Shown here one piece after another: positions 28,284 to 39,500 of a stretch of 64,000 bases of DNA (positions are counted from its first letter, which is position 1; the number at the start of each line of letters is the position of its first letter). The notes below the pieces were generated by a model. The model saw nothing but the letters and a program-made list of their open reading frames with translations. It was not told the origin of the DNA and ran no database searches. Source of the DNA: Deltaproteobacteria bacterium YD0425bin51 (lineage in GTDB: Bacteria; Desulfobacterota; Desulfobacteria; Desulfobacterales; YD0425bin51). Made by a program: the position numbers and the translations under genes. The stretch is from positions 84,766-148,765 of the forward strand of contig PDZS01000007.1 in the NCBI GenBank assembly GCA_002753225.1. The letters run 5' to 3'.

Positions 28284-29618
28284 TTACTTTTGAGTTGACT
28301 TAGCACCATCTTTAACAGTAAGACTTTGTCCTGCAAGTCCTTCTAACCTAGCCAAATATTTTCCATAATCTGCCTTTGATCTGGCAAGTGCTAACTGGAA
28401 ATTATACCATACAGACTGTGCTTCAAGATAATCTGTAATGCTACCTTGCCCTTGGCGGTTCCATACACTTGCTGTTTCAACTGATTTTGCAGACTGTGGT
28501 ACAAGTTTATCACGATAAAGGATGATAAGCCTTTCTGCATTCTGCATACGAAAATAATTTTCTCTGACCATAGCCCTTGTTTCATTTACCCGTGTTACTG
28601 CCATTGCTTTGGCTTTATCAACTGCAGCTTTTGATGCTTCAATTCTACCGAAATTTTTGTCAAAACGGAGGGGTAAAGTAAGTCCAAACTGAAACCCATA
28701 CAAATTTTCCCTTGAAGCATCAGGATCATCTGTTGCGTTAGTTTCAAAAAGGAGCCCAAACATAAACTCAGGATAATTTTCAAAACTTGCTATTTTTGAT
28801 TCAGCTTCTGATTTTTCAATTTCTGTAATAGCAATCTTAATTTCTTCACGATTTTTTTCAGCCTTAGAGAATATATCATCAATAGAGAAAAGAACTTTTA
28901 GATAAGGCACATCTGCTAGTTTACCTATGTCTGCCCCTTGAGGCCGATTTAATAAAGAATTTAGCTTTGTGATTTCTGTCTTTTCAAGTTCTTGCAGTAA
29001 AATCTGATCATAACCGCTTTGGGCTGACTGAGATTGAGATTTCATTACATCAATAAGAGCTGATCTATTATTTGCATACGATGTCTCACTAATGGTTTGT
29101 ATCTGTTCTAAAAGCGACTGATTATTTTTTGCGATTCTCATTGCTTCACGAATATAACATAGCTCATGAAATGACTCCCTTATGTTTATAATCAAATCAC
29201 GTACAGTTAGATCCAAATTGAATCTGTTAATAGTTCCTTCAGTTTTAGTCAACTTTCCTGCTGCAGAGAGTTTTCCTGGGAAAGGAATAGTTTGGGAAAG
29301 CATGGCTTCAAGCTTTCTGGCATTTAAATCGTTAGCAACTGATTTTGGCCAATACGTCAAAAGAAACTGTGGGTCTGGATAAGCTTTATTCACACGATAT
29401 TGTTCCAGCGATTTTCGCCATTCTGCCTGACTAGTTTTAATCATTGGGCTGACCATGTATGAGTACTCTATTAAATCTGAAAGGGTTGGTCCGTTTTTAA
29501 TGCGTTGTTCAAGATTATCAATAAGCTTATCATCTGCAAAAACAAGTGAAGTAATGTAAACAGATATAAAAAAAGTAAGTAATTTCAAGGACCTTATTAT
29601 TGGATATATTGAAGTCAT
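28284..29618 (-). CDS. TolC-family outer-membrane efflux protein (second, non-identical)
   Basis: LSQTIPFPGKLSAAGKLTKTEG..., FGLTLPLRFDKNFGRIEASKAAVDKAKA..., GQGSITDYLEAQSVWYNFQLALARSKADYGKYLARLEGLAG. Confidence 0.88.
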   Translation of the reverse strand: MTSIYPIIRSLKLLTFFISVYITSLVFADDKLIDNLEQRIKNGPTLSDLIEYSYMVSPMIKTSQAEWRKSLEQYRVNKAYPDPQFLLTYWPKSVANDLNARKLEAMLSQTIPFPGKLSAAGKLTKTEGTINRFNLDLTVRDLIINIRESFHELCYIREAMRIAKNNQSLLEQIQTISETSYANNRSALIDVMKSQSQSAQSGYDQILLQELEKTEITKLNSLLNRPQGADIGKLADVPYLKVLFSIDDIFSKAEKNREEIKIAITEIEKSEAESKIASFENYPEFMFGLLFETNATDDPDASRENLYGFQFGLTLPLRFDKNFGRIEASKAAVDKAKAMAVTRVNETRAMVRENYFRMQNAERLIILYRDKLVPQSAKSVETASVWNRQGQGSITDYLEAQSVWYNFQLALARSKADYGKYLARLEGLAGQSLTVKDGAKSTQK

Positions 29619-29745
29619 ATTGCAATTATTCCTTTTTAACTAATTAAATTTTATGAAGCAGTTATTAAGAATAGCACTAGCAATACATATGCCACAATCA
29701 AAATCAACATAAATATGCTTTTAAGCTGAAGTTTAAAATAGTAAT

Positions 29746-29802
29746 GCGAAATTAATTCACAGTATAATTATAAATAATGTAAAATATGCGAAATTAATTC
29801 GC
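29746..29802. promoter_or_regulatory. Two direct copies of the near-palindrome GCGAAATTAATTC(A/G)C in the divergent intergenic region
   Basis: GCGAAATTAATTCAC 29746-29760 and GCGAAATTAATTCGC 29788-29802, spaced 42 bp. Confidence 0.6.
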
Positions 29803-29920
29803 AATATATAAGTTACTGAACAGAACTTTTTAAAACTTTTCAATCAATTTTATTGAATGTAAATTTATCCCAACATATAATAAAAACCTTTAAATTTCTA
29901 ATTATAATACAGGTAAAACA

Positions 29921-32900
29921 ATGATTAATATAGAAGGATATACAATTACAGAACAAATTTATAAAAGCAAAAATTCAATTATATTTAAAGGACATAAGCA
30001 TAAAATCAATCAACCTGTAATTTTTAAATTTTTAAATAAAGAATATCCAAAACCACTGGAAATAAGAAGATTTAAGCGTGAATATGAAATCACTAGTAAA
30101 ATAAATTCAGATGGTGTGATTTATTGCTATGGTATAGAAAAATGCAATAACAGTTTAATTATGATTATAGAAGATTTTGGCGGGGAATCATTAGCACAGA
30201 TATTAACTTTAGGGAAATTGGATATTAAACAATTTTTATATGCTTCTATTCGATTAATTGAAATATTAGGTCAAATTCATGCTCAAAATATCATTCATAA
30301 AGATATCAACCCTTCAAATATACTATGGAATACTAAAACCAATCAAATAAAAATCATTGATTTTGGTATTTCAACAGAGCTTTCAAGAGAAAATCTGGAA
30401 ATTCACAATCCTAATCTTTTGGAAGGAACTTTGGCATACATGTCACCAGAACAAACAGGAAGAATGAATAGGTCTTTAGATTACCGTACTGATTTTTATT
30501 CTCTTGGTATGACATTTTATGAAATGCTGACAGGTCATTTGCCTTTTAAAGCAGAAGATGCAATGGAAATAGTCCATTGTCACATAGCAAAAATACCAAC
30601 CCCTCTATTTCAAATCAATCCTGATATACCTAAAGTAATTTCTGATATTGTCATTAAATTATTGTCAAAATCAGCAGAAGATCGTTATCAAAGCGTTTTT
30701 GGACTCAAACTAGATTTGCAGCAATGTTTGGATAAATTTAATTCTAGATCAAAAATTGACACTTTTAGAATTGGGGAGAAAGATATTTCTTATAAATTTC
30801 AAATTCCACAAAAATTATATGGAAGAGAAAATGAAATTGAAATTTTGCTTAATTCCTTTAAACGTGCAAGTCAGGGAGGAAAAGAAATACTTTTAGTTTC
30901 TGGATATTCAGGAATCGGAAAATCTGCTTTAGTAAATGAGATTTATAAACACATTACTCAACAGCAAAATTATTTTATCTCAGCTAAATTTAATCAATTT
31001 CAGCGTGATATTCCATATGCTTCTTTGATTCTTGCTTTTAAAAATATTATACATCAACTTATGACAGAAAGTGAGATTGATATAAGGATTTGGAAGGAAA
31101 ATATTTTAAAAGCCATATATCCCAATGGACAAATTATTGCAAATGTTATTCCTGATGTAGAATTGCTAATTGGACCCCAGCCTCCTGTACCTGAATTACC
31201 TCCTTCTGAATCTCAAAACAGGTTTAATATAATCTTTAAGAATTTTGTTAAGGTATTTTCAAATAAAGGGAAACCTCTTGTTCTTTTTCTTGATGATTTA
31301 CAATGGGCTGATTCTGCTTCTCTAAAAATGATTGAATTATTAGTGAGTGATTTTCAGGAAACTAATATTTTTATTATTGGGGCATATCGCGATAATGAAA
31401 TAAACCCTAATCATCCTTTAATATTTGCGATAAATGAACTCCAAAAGAATGACATCAGGATAAATACCATAAATTTAAAGCCATTGAATCTAAATAATAT
31501 AAATCAACTTGTTTCTGATACATTAATTTGTAATCCAAAAGATTCTGAAGTGTTGGCTTTACTATGTTATAAAAAAACTTTGGGTAATCCTTTTTTTGTA
31601 AATCAACTTTTATGGGATTTATATGATGCAAAAAATATTTATTTTAATGTCGATATAGGAATTTGGGAGTTTAATTTAGAACAAATTGAAAATGTGAAGA
31701 TTACAGATAATGTTGTTGAGTTAATGGTTAATAAAATTCAAAAACTATCTCCAAATACTCAAAATATTTTGAAGTTTGCTGCTTGTATAGGTTCTGATTT
31801 TGATTTAGAGACATTATCAATCCTAAATGAAAAATCTTTTGAAGATACAGCAAATGAATTATGGGAATCATTGGCGGAAGGTTTAGTTATTCGAACATCA
31901 TCAGCTAATAATTATAAATTTTTAGATAATCGTATTCAACAAGCGGCTTATATATTAATTTCTGAACATAACAAACAAATAATTCATTTGAAGATAGGGA
32001 GATTATTATTAAATCAAAATGATAAAAGCAAATTTTCAGAAAATATTTTCGATATTGTAAATCATTTTAATATTGGCATTAGTTTATTGTCTAATACAGA
32101 AGAGAGAATGGAGCTTGTCCGTTTAAATCTTATGGCTGGGAAAAAAGCGAAAAATTCAGCAGCATACGACCCTGCATTAAACTATTTTAAACTCTGTATA
32201 GATATAGCAGGAAATAAAGATTGGGAAAACCATTATAACTTATTATTGGATATCTATACAGAGGCAACTGAAACTGCTTATCTGTGTACTAACTTTGAAC
32301 AAATGGAAAAAACTGCAAATATTGTTCTTGAAAATGCTAAAACCTTAATGGACAAAATAAAAATTTATGAACTTAAGATTCAAAGTTTGTTTGCTAAAAA
32401 TAAGCCTTTAGAAGCAGTTAAAGAAGGATTTGATGTATTAAAAATGCTGGGATATAAATTTCCTGAAAATCCAAATATGATGCATATTGTTTTTGAGCTT
32501 TTGAAAACTAAATTTGCATTAAAATGGGCAAAAATTGAAGATTTAAAAAATATAAAAGATATGACTAATCAAGAAAAGCTAGCTGCGATTCGCATTATGG
32601 TTCACTTTGGAACTTCAGTGTATAGATCCCTTCCAAAGCTATTACCTTTAGTAATTCTTAAAGCTATTAATTTATCACTCAAATATGGCAATGCACCAGA
32701 GACAAATTTTGTATTTGCATCCTATGGAATGATTTCATGCGGAGCTGTTGGGGATATTGATGATGGTTACAAATTGGGACAGCTTGCCTTTTATTTGAAA
32801 GAAAGAGAAAATGCAAAAAAGTTTAAGGCTAGGACATGGGCACTTATAGAAGGAATGACAAGGCATTGGAAAAAACATTTAAGAGAAACCCTTCCTAATC

Positions 32901-35900
32901 TTATATCAGCATATCAAATAGGGCTTGAAACTGGAGATATAGAGTTTGCAAGTATTACTGCCCACCTTTATTGTATTTGCTCTTATTATTCAGGCAAATC
33001 TTTAGAAGAAGTATTTAAAGAAATGACCAATTATAGCAAAGCAATAAATAATTTTAAGCAGGAAAATTCTTTTTACTATAATGAATCATATCGTCAGGCA
33101 GTTTTTAATTTAATTCAAGACACTAAAGAACCATGGTGTTTAAATGGAGAATACTTAAATGAAGAAAAAATAGTTTCTATTTACACAAATAGCAATGATA
33201 GTTCAGGAATTTGTGTATTATTTATAAATAAAATGATTCTTAGCTATCTTTTTAACAATATCAGCTATGCAATTGAATGTGCAGATATTTTTGAAAAACA
33301 TATTGAAAGCCAAGTTGGAGTAATATCAGTTCCTGTTTTTTATTTTTTTGATTCGTTATGCAGATTAGCAAATTTTTATAATGTTTCTCAAAAAGAGCAA
33401 AAGAGATATTTAAAAAAAATAAAGAGTAATCAAAAAAAAATGAAGAAATGGGCTTATCATGCTCCTATGAACCATCGTCATAAATGGCTTTTGGTTGAAG
33501 CTGAAAAAAATAGGGTTCTTAAAAAAGATTTAAAAGCCATGGAATGTTATAAGCTATCAATTCATTTAGCCCATGAAAACGAATATATTCAGGAGGAAGC
33601 CATTGCAAATGAACTAGCTGCTAATTTCTACTTTGAAAGAGGTGATGATAAGATAGCCCAGCTTTTTATGACAGATGCTCTTTATTGTTATAATATATGG
33701 GGAGCTAAAGCCAAAGTAAATAATTTGGAAAAAGGATACTCAAAATTACGAATTAAAGAAATAGATACAAATAATATTCCAAAAACAATTTCTACCTCAA
33801 CCATAATATCTGAAACATTAGATTTGGCATCAGTTATGAAGGCATCTCAAGCTATTTCAGGAGAAATTGTTTTAGATAAATTTTTATATAATTTCATGAA
33901 GATTTTAATCGAAAACGCTGGAGCACAAAAGGGTTTTTTGATACTAAAAGACACGAAAAGCGATGAACTGTTAATACAAGCTGAAGGTACTGTAGATTCT
34001 AAAAAAATTTATGTACTTCAGTCTATCCCTGTTAAATCTTGTGCAATCCTTTCTGAAAGTGTAGTTTTGTATGTTGCAAGAACAGGAGAAAGTGTTATTT
34101 TAAATCATGCAACAGGTGAAGGAATGTTTGTTACAGATCCTTATATAAAAGACAGACAAATAAAATCTCTTCTTTGCATGCCTATAATAGAACAAAATAA
34201 AATTGTTGGAATCCTTTACCTTGAGAATAATCTTATAAAAAATGCCTTTACTCCCGAACGAATGAATGTACTTAATATCTTATCAAGTCAGGCTGCCATA
34301 TCCATAAAAAATGCTTTTAATTATGAAGAAACACTTAGAGCAAGAGAAGAATATCGGAGTTTGTTTGAAAATCTACAAGATGTTTTTTATAGGGCAAATA
34401 ATGAAGGAATAGTAACAATGGCTTCTCCTTCAGTCGAAAAAACACTTGGTTACTCTGTAAAAGAAATAATAGGGAAAAATATAGCTTTGGAACTATATGT
34501 TGACCCTTCTGAAAGAGAACAATTTTTAAAACAGCTAAAATCTAATGGGTATGTAGATGGTTATGAAGTTCAATTAAAACGAAAGGACGGCGCTGTTATC
34601 TGGATTTCCATTAATTCTCATTTATTTAGAGATAAGGATGGAAAACTTATAGGAGTAGAAGGCACATTCAGAGATATTACTGACAGGAAAAATTCAGAGG
34701 AATTCAAGATTGCTTTGGAAATTGCTGAAAAATCCACAAAAGCTAAAAGCGAGTTTTTAGCAAATATGAGTCATGAAATAAGAACACCTATGAATGCTAT
34801 AATTGGTTTAACTGGCTTAGCTTTAAAAACTGATCTTACACCCAAGCAGCTTGACTATTTACAAAAAATTGACGGCTCAGCGCAACTCCTTTTAGGCATT
34901 ATTGATGATATTTTAGATTTTTCAAAAATAGAAGCCGGTAAAATAGAAATTGAAAATATTATTTTTAATCTATCCAATCTACTAGACAAAATATCTAATG
35001 TTATAAGTATAAAAACTGAAGAAAAAGGATTAAAGCTTTTGTTTGATATTGATCCAGATCTTCCTTATGAAATAGTTGGGGATCCTTTGAGAATAGGACA
35101 AATTTTGATTAACCTTTTAAACAATGCTGTCAAATTTACAAAAATTGGTCAAATTATTTTAAAAATTGAAAAAGTAATAGTTGAAAACATAGAAAATCAG
35201 GTTATGTTAAAGTTTTCTATAAAAGATACTGGAATTGGAATAAAGGAAGAGCATATTACAAAACTATTTCAATCTTTTAGTCAAGCAGATACTTCAACAA
35301 CTCGTAAATTTGGAGGTACTGGACTTGGTCTTGCCATCTCGAAAAGGCTGACAGAAATCATGGGAGGTGAGATGCTAGTCGAGAGCGAGTATGGTAAAGG
35401 AAGTACTTTTATATTTACCGTAAAAGTTGGACTGCCAAAAGAAAGAAAAGAAACAAAAGATTTTTCCAATAAAGATTATTGTGACATAAGACTTGCTTCT
35501 GAAAAAATAGATGGTTTAAAAGATATTCAAGGGGCAAAAATATTGCTTGTTGAAGACAACCAAATTAACCAGCAAGTAGCAACTGAACTTTTAAGATCAG
35601 CAGGTTTTTGGGTTACTTCTGCAAATAATGGAATTGAAGCAATAGAAATATTAAATACCTCAGAACAAACATTTTTTGATGCTATACTAATGGATTTACA
35701 AATGCCTGAAATGGATGGTTATGAAGCTACAATACGAATTAGAGAAAACCATAAATATAAAAATTTGCCTATAATTGCTTTAACTGCTCATGCAATGAAA
35801 AGTGAATTAGATAAATGCCTTAAAATAGGTTTTAATGATTATGTTACAAAACCTATTGACGCAAGACATCTCTATAATGCACTTATAAAAATCATTATAC

Positions 35901-36580
35901 CCGGAACCAGAGAAATTATACCAACTGAAAGTGATCCAGTTAAAGATGAGATTGAAATTCCAGATAATTTACAGGGTCTTGATGTTAAAATTGGTCTTAA
36001 ACGTGTAGCAGGTAACAAAGCGCTTTATAAAGATATATTAAAACAATTTTTAAAGGAAAACTTTAATTGCTTAGAAAAAATAGAGTTATCTTTAGAAAAA
36101 AATGAAATCAAAAATGCAGAGTTTTTATCTCATACGCTTAAAGGAGTTTCTGGTAATATTGGTGCAGAAGGTATTTTTTCAGCAGCAAAAAATTTAGAGA
36201 AAGCAATTAAACAAAATGAAAAATATTTGTATAATGAGCTTTTAGATCAGTTGGATAAAGAAATTAGGATATTAAAAACTTCTTTAGGAGAATGGTTTGC
36301 AAAAGAAAAAAAAGAGCAGCCAATAAAAGATTCTTATAATTGTGAAAATAGATCAGTAGATATCTCTCTATCATGTGATAGAATAGATGAACTATCAATT
36401 TTCTTAAAGAGAAAAGATTTAGAAGCAATAGAGCATATTAAAATGATAAAAGATATTTTTGGTACATATAGATTGGATGAGATAGAAAAGATTGAAACTT
36501 TAGTTAATGACTTAGAATTTGATCAAGCATTAGAAGCCTTAGAATATTTTTCAATAAAACTTAAAAATGGAAGCCTTTAG
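29921..36580 (+). CDS. Giant fusion: Ser/Thr protein kinase - AAA ATPase - TPR-like region - GAF - PAS - histidine kinase - REC - HPt
   Basis: 2219 aa; IIHKDINPSNILWN...IKIIDFGIS kinase loops; VSGYSGIGKSALVNEIY Walker A; FLDDLQWAD Walker B; GAF; PAS; AKSEFLANMSHEIRTPMNAIIGLTGLAL; GTGLGLAIS; ILLVEDNQINQ...LMDLQMPEMDGYEA; C-terminal HTLKGVSGNIGA (HPt). Confidence 0.95.
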   Translation: MINIEGYTITEQIYKSKNSIIFKGHKHKINQPVIFKFLNKEYPKPLEIRRFKREYEITSKINSDGVIYCYGIEKCNNSLIMIIEDFGGESLAQILTLGKLDIKQFLYASIRLIEILGQIHAQNIIHKDINPSNILWNTKTNQIKIIDFGISTELSRENLEIHNPNLLEGTLAYMSPEQTGRMNRSLDYRTDFYSLGMTFYEMLTGHLPFKAEDAMEIVHCHIAKIPTPLFQINPDIPKVISDIVIKLLSKSAEDRYQSVFGLKLDLQQCLDKFNSRSKIDTFRIGEKDISYKFQIPQKLYGRENEIEILLNSFKRASQGGKEILLVSGYSGIGKSALVNEIYKHITQQQNYFISAKFNQFQRDIPYASLILAFKNIIHQLMTESEIDIRIWKENILKAIYPNGQIIANVIPDVELLIGPQPPVPELPPSESQNRFNIIFKNFVKVFSNKGKPLVLFLDDLQWADSASLKMIELLVSDFQETNIFIIGAYRDNEINPNHPLIFAINELQKNDIRINTINLKPLNLNNINQLVSDTLICNPKDSEVLALLCYKKTLGNPFFVNQLLWDLYDAKNIYFNVDIGIWEFNLEQIENVKITDNVVELMVNKIQKLSPNTQNILKFAACIGSDFDLETLSILNEKSFEDTANELWESLAEGLVIRTSSANNYKFLDNRIQQAAYILISEHNKQIIHLKIGRLLLNQNDKSKFSENIFDIVNHFNIGISLLSNTEERMELVRLNLMAGKKAKNSAAYDPALNYFKLCIDIAGNKDWENHYNLLLDIYTEATETAYLCTNFEQMEKTANIVLENAKTLMDKIKIYELKIQSLFAKNKPLEAVKEGFDVLKMLGYKFPENPNMMHIVFELLKTKFALKWAKIEDLKNIKDMTNQEKLAAIRIMVHFGTSVYRSLPKLLPLVILKAINLSLKYGNAPETNFVFASYGMISCGAVGDIDDGYKLGQLAFYLKERENAKKFKARTWALIEGMTRHWKKHLRETLPNLISAYQIGLETGDIEFASITAHLYCICSYYSGKSLEEVFKEMTNYSKAINNFKQENSFYYNESYRQAVFNLIQDTKEPWCLNGEYLNEEKIVSIYTNSNDSSGICVLFINKMILSYLFNNISYAIECADIFEKHIESQVGVISVPVFYFFDSLCRLANFYNVSQKEQKRYLKKIKSNQKKMKKWAYHAPMNHRHKWLLVEAEKNRVLKKDLKAMECYKLSIHLAHENEYIQEEAIANELAANFYFERGDDKIAQLFMTDALYCYNIWGAKAKVNNLEKGYSKLRIKEIDTNNIPKTISTSTIISETLDLASVMKASQAISGEIVLDKFLYNFMKILIENAGAQKGFLILKDTKSDELLIQAEGTVDSKKIYVLQSIPVKSCAILSESVVLYVARTGESVILNHATGEGMFVTDPYIKDRQIKSLLCMPIIEQNKIVGILYLENNLIKNAFTPERMNVLNILSSQAAISIKNAFNYEETLRAREEYRSLFENLQDVFYRANNEGIVTMASPSVEKTLGYSVKEIIGKNIALELYVDPSEREQFLKQLKSNGYVDGYEVQLKRKDGAVIWISINSHLFRDKDGKLIGVEGTFRDITDRKNSEEFKIALEIAEKSTKAKSEFLANMSHEIRTPMNAIIGLTGLALKTDLTPKQLDYLQKIDGSAQLLLGIIDDILDFSKIEAGKIEIENIIFNLSNLLDKISNVISIKTEEKGLKLLFDIDPDLPYEIVGDPLRIGQILINLLNNAVKFTKIGQIILKIEKVIVENIENQVMLKFSIKDTGIGIKEEHITKLFQSFSQADTSTTRKFGGTGLGLAISKRLTEIMGGEMLVESEYGKGSTFIFTVKVGLPKERKETKDFSNKDYCDIRLASEKIDGLKDIQGAKILLVEDNQINQQVATELLRSAGFWVTSANNGIEAIEILNTSEQTFFDAILMDLQMPEMDGYEATIRIRENHKYKNLPIIALTAHAMKSELDKCLKIGFNDYVTKPIDARHLYNALIKIIIPGTREIIPTESDPVKDEIEIPDNLQGLDVKIGLKRVAGNKALYKDILKQFLKENFNCLEKIELSLEKNEIKNAEFLSHTLKGVSGNIGAEGIFSAAKNLEKAIKQNEKYLYNELLDQLDKEIRILKTSLGEWFAKEKKEQPIKDSYNCENRSVDISLSCDRIDELSIFLKRKDLEAIEHIKMIKDIFGTYRLDEIEKIETLVNDLEFDQALEALEYFSIKLKNGSL

Positions 36581-39500
36581 AACTATTTTCGTCAAATTTT
36601 AATCTTAATTTTAAATAAGGTCCTCTGCTCCAATAGTCAGCTCCTGTTAAATCAGCGTCAAAATTATCAAATGAATAACCTAAAGAGAGCCATAAATCTT
36701 TTATTATTCTATAACCAAATTCTACAGATCCTCCATGATATACGCTGTTTACCTTATGGCTAGTTAAAATTCGGTATGTTAAGCCCATATCAAACCGCTC
36801 TGTAATGTCATAGATTATTCTTCCTGATATTAAATCAATATATGATTTATATGCATCATCAATAGATAGTTTTCCAGCATATTTACCTATTAATTGGAGT
36901 TTTTTAGTTGGTTGATAAATCCCTTCAGTTGATACTATATATGCTTCTGTATTATAGCCTAAATAAGTATCTCTTTCAGTATTTACATTATTTGCTAAAT
37001 CTCTGTGTTGTTTATATTCAAATTTAAAAAGGGCATTGAATTTGTCATATTTTAAAGGTCGATAAGCTAAACCTAAAATAGAATGATTTGTTGTACGATT
37101 TCCATTGTTTTGAATATCTTCTAAGAAATAGCGTTCTTTTACTAAAATAGAATATTCAGGACTTAATTTATAACCTATTCCTAATTCTGCAAAGTAAGAT
37201 TTTCTTGGATTGTCAGAATTTTCATTTCTATATTCAAGTCTATTTGTAAATTTCAAGTTTTCTTTAGGCAAAAATTCTAAACCTCCTGATATTGCAAATG
37301 CATCAGGATAGTTTTCAGATTTTTTGCCATGAATTGTACCTTGATATTCGCTAGAAAGATTTCCAGTTGTTCTGTCTCCTAACAAAAAGTTGTTTTTTAT
37401 TCCAATTACATTTTGGCTTTTCTGACCATCAATACCATCAATTAATCTGTATTCATTATATGTAACTGTATTTTTAGAAACTTGAGATTCAACTCCAAAA
37501 ACAGTTCTAAGCTCTTCACTATTATCATATTTTCCATATTCTTCACGTACAGCTAAACGATTCGATTTATTAAATTGATATTTAATTCCAGCTTGGCTTA
37601 ATTGATAGATATTGTGCAATATATCCTGTTTATGGCTTGCATCAATAGTAATATCAGGTCTTAATTTGTATTCAGCTCCAAATTTTGCAGATAAAACGTT
37701 TTCTTTTTTTTCATCACTATTATTATAAAAAGCATCGTTTAATGAAGAATTTGGCGGCAAATAGCTCGATGTATTATTTTCATGCAATAAATCTGTATGT
37801 ATAATAATTTTTTTATTTATCTCTTTATCAACACCAACTAGCGCTTGTTCATTTTCAGTATTATTTATCTCATCTTTTTCATTAAAATATTTGCTTCTAA
37901 TAGTAGTTGAAGGATTTATAAGATATTTTAAATCATATCCATATTTTATTGTTCCTCTGGTTGCATCAATGGCAGAAGGATTGCCATAGTAATCTCCCAG
38001 AGCCTTATAAAAAGCATTAAACTTGAAATTTTCAATTGGCTTGCTTTCAAAATTAAATAACCATCCAGAGTCTTTTTTAGGGGTATAAATATTGTTGGTT
38101 TCAAAAAATGAATCAGTGTTAGCATACTCCATTTTCATGATGCTATTTCCTGGAAGCTTAAAAGTTAGATCTGCGCCATAAATATTATAATTGTTTAATT
38201 CATGCTCTTCAGTAATTGCTGTAGCTCCAACTTCTATCCAATTTGTTAAGTTTATTGAGCCTCTTCCTCCATATACTAAATATTTTTTGTCATTTGATAT
38301 GCTTTCATAACTTACAATAATAAATATAGGGTTAAAATCTCCATCATGACTTGGAATTGCTTCTTTAAATACTAAATAGCCCATTTCATAATCAATTTCA
38401 TAATCAGTAAATTTAGACTTTGACTCCCTTTTTAAAACTCTGTCTGTAAGATAACGGTCCCGGGTTTCAATAGTAACTCTTTCAGAGCCTTCAACGATAT
38501 TTTTATTAGTTAAATAATAAAATCCAGAAATTCCCATCCCTCTTAGCTTGTCTACAACAATAGTCTGATTTGTGTAGCTTGCAAAAGATCGTAATTTGTA
38601 TTTTTCAGTATTTAGTTCATATTTTAAGCCGTTTAACGCACGTTGATATGTGCTAAGGCTAGTACTGGTAAGATCTGTTTTATAATCTCCGTATAAAAGA
38701 TATGATTTGTTTTTTTCTAATTTAACGTATAATTTGTTTTTTGACTGAGCTTCATATGTTATTTTACTCTCATCTCCATATATAGGATATTTATCTTCAG
38801 ATTCAGGATCTTTTTCTTTTGATTTAAAAAGTTCGGTTTCAACCTTATCATCTTTTTCTGAGTCATACGCAGCAGTAAGCATCATATCTTTACCTAGCTT
38901 CTTTTTTAAAAAAAGTTTCCCTTGCCCATCAATGAAAGCATCTTTCTTAAAACCTCCTATATTTTTTAACTCGCTGAAATTGTCACTGGTTTTTCCATGT
39001 CCTATTGTTATTTCTCCATAACCAATAATAAAAGTATCTCGCAAATGAGGAGAGAAAAATATTTTTTTATCTTCTTGTAAATTATCTAATAAAACTGAAA
39101 TTATTGCTTCATTTGACTCTGATGGTGCTTTTATATTAAAAATTGCTTCGTTATTTTTATAAGGAATCTGAATGCCTGGAGTATAAGAGTCTGCATCTTT
39201 TTCTAATATTTCACCATGATTTATATCTGCTGTAATCATGCTATTTTGATCTATAGGTAAATCGTTTTTGTCTAAAACCAAAACTTTTACTTTTATGGTT
39301 GATTTTCCATCTGCCTGTATTTCATCTTTATCAGTTTTAATTAGAATTTTTTCAGGCTCACCTGCTGTTAATACATCTATTTCTTTTATTCCTCTAATGT
39401 TTCCAAACATATCTTTGATTTGAGCTTTAATATGGTTTTTGCTTCCTGATATAAAATTAATTGCTACGTATTCGTATATAGCAACCTTATTTTTTTTGTT

